A DNA stretch of 64,000 bases, taken from positions 29,634,806-29,698,805 of the forward strand of contig CM067081.1 of NCBI GenBank assembly GCA_034008185.1, in the 5' to 3' direction. Source of the stretch: Gorsachius magnificus (lineage: Eukaryota > Chordata > Aves > Pelecaniformes > Ardeidae). Under the pieces are notes generated by a model. The model was not told the DNA's origin. It saw only the letters and a list, made by a program, of their open reading frames with translations, and made no database searches. Below are positions 62,414-64,000 of this stretch, one piece after another (positions within the stretch are counted from its first letter, which is position 1; each line of letters begins with the position of its first letter). A program made the position numbers and the translations under genes.

Positions 62414-62433
62414 GGGGGAGGGGGGGGGGGGGG
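62414..62433 (+). repeat. G-run (G5, A, G14)
   Basis: Nineteen G and one A in 20 bases on the plus strand, which is the template strand for FOXO1. Length in the assembly may be unreliable because long homopolymers are error-prone. Confidence 0.85.
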
Positions 62434-62439
62434 CAGAAT

Positions 62440-62660
62440 GAACCCACCCTCTCTTTCTCAGACTGCGAACCACTCCCGCAGTGCCAGGCTCCAAGGCGAA
62501 CCCGCGCTCCCTCTGTCAGCAGAAAAGTCAGCCGCTAATATCTGTGCTCATCGCCGGAGCGACACTCCTCCTCTGCAGGGCCCTCAGCTGACTCAGGCTT
62601 CGCTCCCAGCCCCGCGCCCGCACCTACAGCGGGTCCCTGGCCCCCAGAGCACGGGCAAAC
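62440..62660. promoter_or_regulatory. CpG-enriched block between two G-runs
   Basis: About 220 bases enriched in CpG (for example ctgcgaacc, cgaacccgcgctccc, atcgccggagcgac, agccccgcgcccgcacc) in otherwise AT-rich surroundings. A regulatory element is plausible; no TATA or transcript evidence is available. Confidence 0.4.
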
Positions 62661-62677
62661 CAACAGCTCCAGAACTA

Positions 62678-62716
62678 GGGGGGGGGGGGGGGGGGGGGGA
62701 GGGGCGGGGAGGGGGG
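62678..62716 (+). repeat. Long G-run with G-quadruplex potential
   Basis: Twenty-two consecutive G, then A-GGGG-C-GGGG-A-GGGGGG. Several G4 blocks lie within 39 bases, meeting the usual pattern for quadruplex formation. The FOXO1 pre-mRNA would be C-rich here. Confidence 0.88.
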
Positions 62717-62851
62717 AAATAAATAAATTTCCTTCTTCAAGCTGAGCTGTGGGTAAATGGTGATAAACAAAGCAAACGGGCTGCACGCCTCAACCAGATC
62801 AGTTATGGCACTGACACCCAATGGCCGCCAGTACCTAAACCTGCAAAGGTG

Positions 62852-62915
62852 CTTTTATTTATAAACATATAGATATGTTTATATATAACATATATTTTAT
62901 ATATATACACACATT
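62852..62915. repeat. AT-rich microsatellite-like tract
   Basis: Alternating TA with interruptions (tttatatataacatatattt, then tatatatacacaca). Simple repeat only. Confidence 0.8.
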
Positions 62916-64000
62916 GCATTTATCTGGCTGAAGTGGTAAAACCTGCAAGCGCGTAACTTTCTGAGCAGCCCGGCAAGCGACGCAGCCAAAGGAAGGGATT
63001 AGGGCAACATGTGTCCAGTGCAGAACACAGTAACTACTTAATTACGGTAGGAGAGTACCATGTGTATGCACCCGCTAGCAGTGGCCGGGTACCTACCGCA
63101 CTCTGCCAGAGGGTAGCACAGCCAAAAAACGAACCGGTAACGGCTGTCCCTGTCATAGCGGAGGTATGTGGGCATAGGAAGAGCTCGCTCTGTCAGAAAG
63201 AGGAGGGCAAGACTTCTTATTTGCTGAAGCGCCACAGGAAGAGCAGCAATAAAAATAGGAAGCACCTAATAAGTTACGCAGCGAGCAGAGTTTCTTACTT
63301 GCTCGCTCGAATTCAGGAGTTCTTTGCTTTGATTTTATTTTGGTTTGTTTGGTTTTCAGTTCTCTTCTACTCATTCTGAAATTGATGTATCTCGATTTTT
63401 TCAAGGAGACTGAAATACTACTGGAAAAAAAAACCCAGCATTTTCAAGTGACAAGTTACTTTATTTAAAAGTTGTCAGCTATCAATCATTTCACTCCTAT
63501 TAAAGGTTTTCATGAAAGATGTCTTCAGACAATTATCCTTTAAATTTTTTAGTCAAACACATTGATAGAAACGAACAAATTACTTTTAAAAGCCTTAAAA
63601 GCCTTCAGCTAAAAAATGAGTTTAAGATTAATCTGCGTTTCCTTTAGCAGGATGTCGCTTACCTCTTAAAAAAAATAAACTTACAAAAACCTGAAGTAAC
63701 AAACATTCCTAGCTATGCAATTAAAGATATAAATACACGATTTGAGCTGACACTTTTTTTTAAAAAAAAAAAAAGAGAATAATGCAGATACTAGGAAGTG
63801 AAGCAAAGAGTTCGGCTGGCTCCAACTGGGCCAAAGTCACAAACCCACCAGGACGTGCCGATACGGCGCGGGGTGCGCACAGCTCATGCGTTTCTTGCCA
63901 TGATTTAATCCCTCGGAGGGCGGAGGAGGCTCTGCCTTTCCGCAGGCAGCCAAAGCTTTATTCTGACAACTCTTTCACGCAACAGAGCCAGGGAAGGATG
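62916..64000. other. Intron 1 sequence to window end
   Basis: No gene recognised. An A-rich run lies at about 63759-63776. CpG density rises at 63850-63925 (cgatacggcgcggggtgcgc), which may be another intronic CpG patch; no exon 1 coding sequence is seen. Confidence 0.5.

Larger units (their letters stand above)
3223..64000 (-). other. FOXO1: FOXO1 intron 1 (3' portion, more than 60 kb)
   Basis: Everything above exon 2 is best read as FOXO1 intron 1, which is also extremely long in mammals. No exon 1 (start Met, first AKT site, poly-Ala/Pro-rich N-terminus, first half of the forkhead domain) was found, so it must lie beyond 64000. Many open frames of 60-200 codons occur on both strands, but none has a recognisable domain apart from CR1 reverse transcriptase. 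The continuity of the intron is inferred from the absence of any other gene. Confidence 0.85.

Noticed and set aside
1..64000. CRISPR arrays, tRNA/rRNA genes, operons or phage modules
   Set aside because: None seen; the sequence has vertebrate intron structure, and the only repeats are CR1, one LTR-like fragment, a minisatellite, one diverged duplicate pair and simple repeats.

Overview
The window is vertebrate nuclear DNA, almost certainly avian. The diagnosis rests on two things. First, there is one unmistakable host gene, the forkhead transcription factor FOXO1, on the minus strand. Second, there are several CR1 LINE copies, one ending in the bird/reptile-type octamer tail (ATTCTATG)n, plus a short fragment resembling an avian ERV LTR terminus. 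The species cannot be named from the sequence. No operons, CRISPR arrays, phage or other prokaryotic features are present.

Layout, read along the minus strand (gene direction, high to low coordinates). Positions 64000 to 3223 are the 3' part of the very long FOXO1 intron 1; exon 1 lies beyond the window. Exon 2 (3222-1866) carries the second half of the forkhead domain and all of the C-terminal protein to the TAG stop at 1881-1879. A short intron in the 3' UTR (1865-1509) follows. Exon 3 (1508 to beyond position 1) is entirely untranslated. It contains blocks that I recognise from the human FOXO1 3' UTR, including seed matches for miR-96/182, miR-183 and miR-27.

Intron 1 is mostly unique, AT-rich DNA without supportable genes. 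It holds these repeats: CR1 copies at about 7625-7922 (minus), 28569-28774 (plus), 29112-30722 (plus, with a 482-codon reverse-transcriptase ORF) and 39128-40334 (plus, with a 367-codon RT ORF); a possible degraded CR1 near 52969-53036; a 28-bp minisatellite directly next to a short LTR-like fragment at 45418-45594; and a diverged pair of related segments at about 56103-56346 and 57583-57850. CpG-dense patches occur at 6286-6510, 35160-35770 and 62440-62660, the last between two long G-runs. Several homopolymer and dinucleotide tracts are listed.

The only host gene product supported is FOXO1. The longer CR1 ORFs are retrotransposon remnants, each with a damaged catalytic residue and a 5' truncation. 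I found no convincing undescribed biological system. The best leads are the post-transcriptional architecture of the FOXO1 3' end (UTR intron, possible intronic poly(A) signal, paired miRNA seeds), the isolated CpG-dense islands, and the unexplained diverged repeat pair. Comparisons with human FOXO1 and CR1 consensus are from memory, not from an alignment run here.
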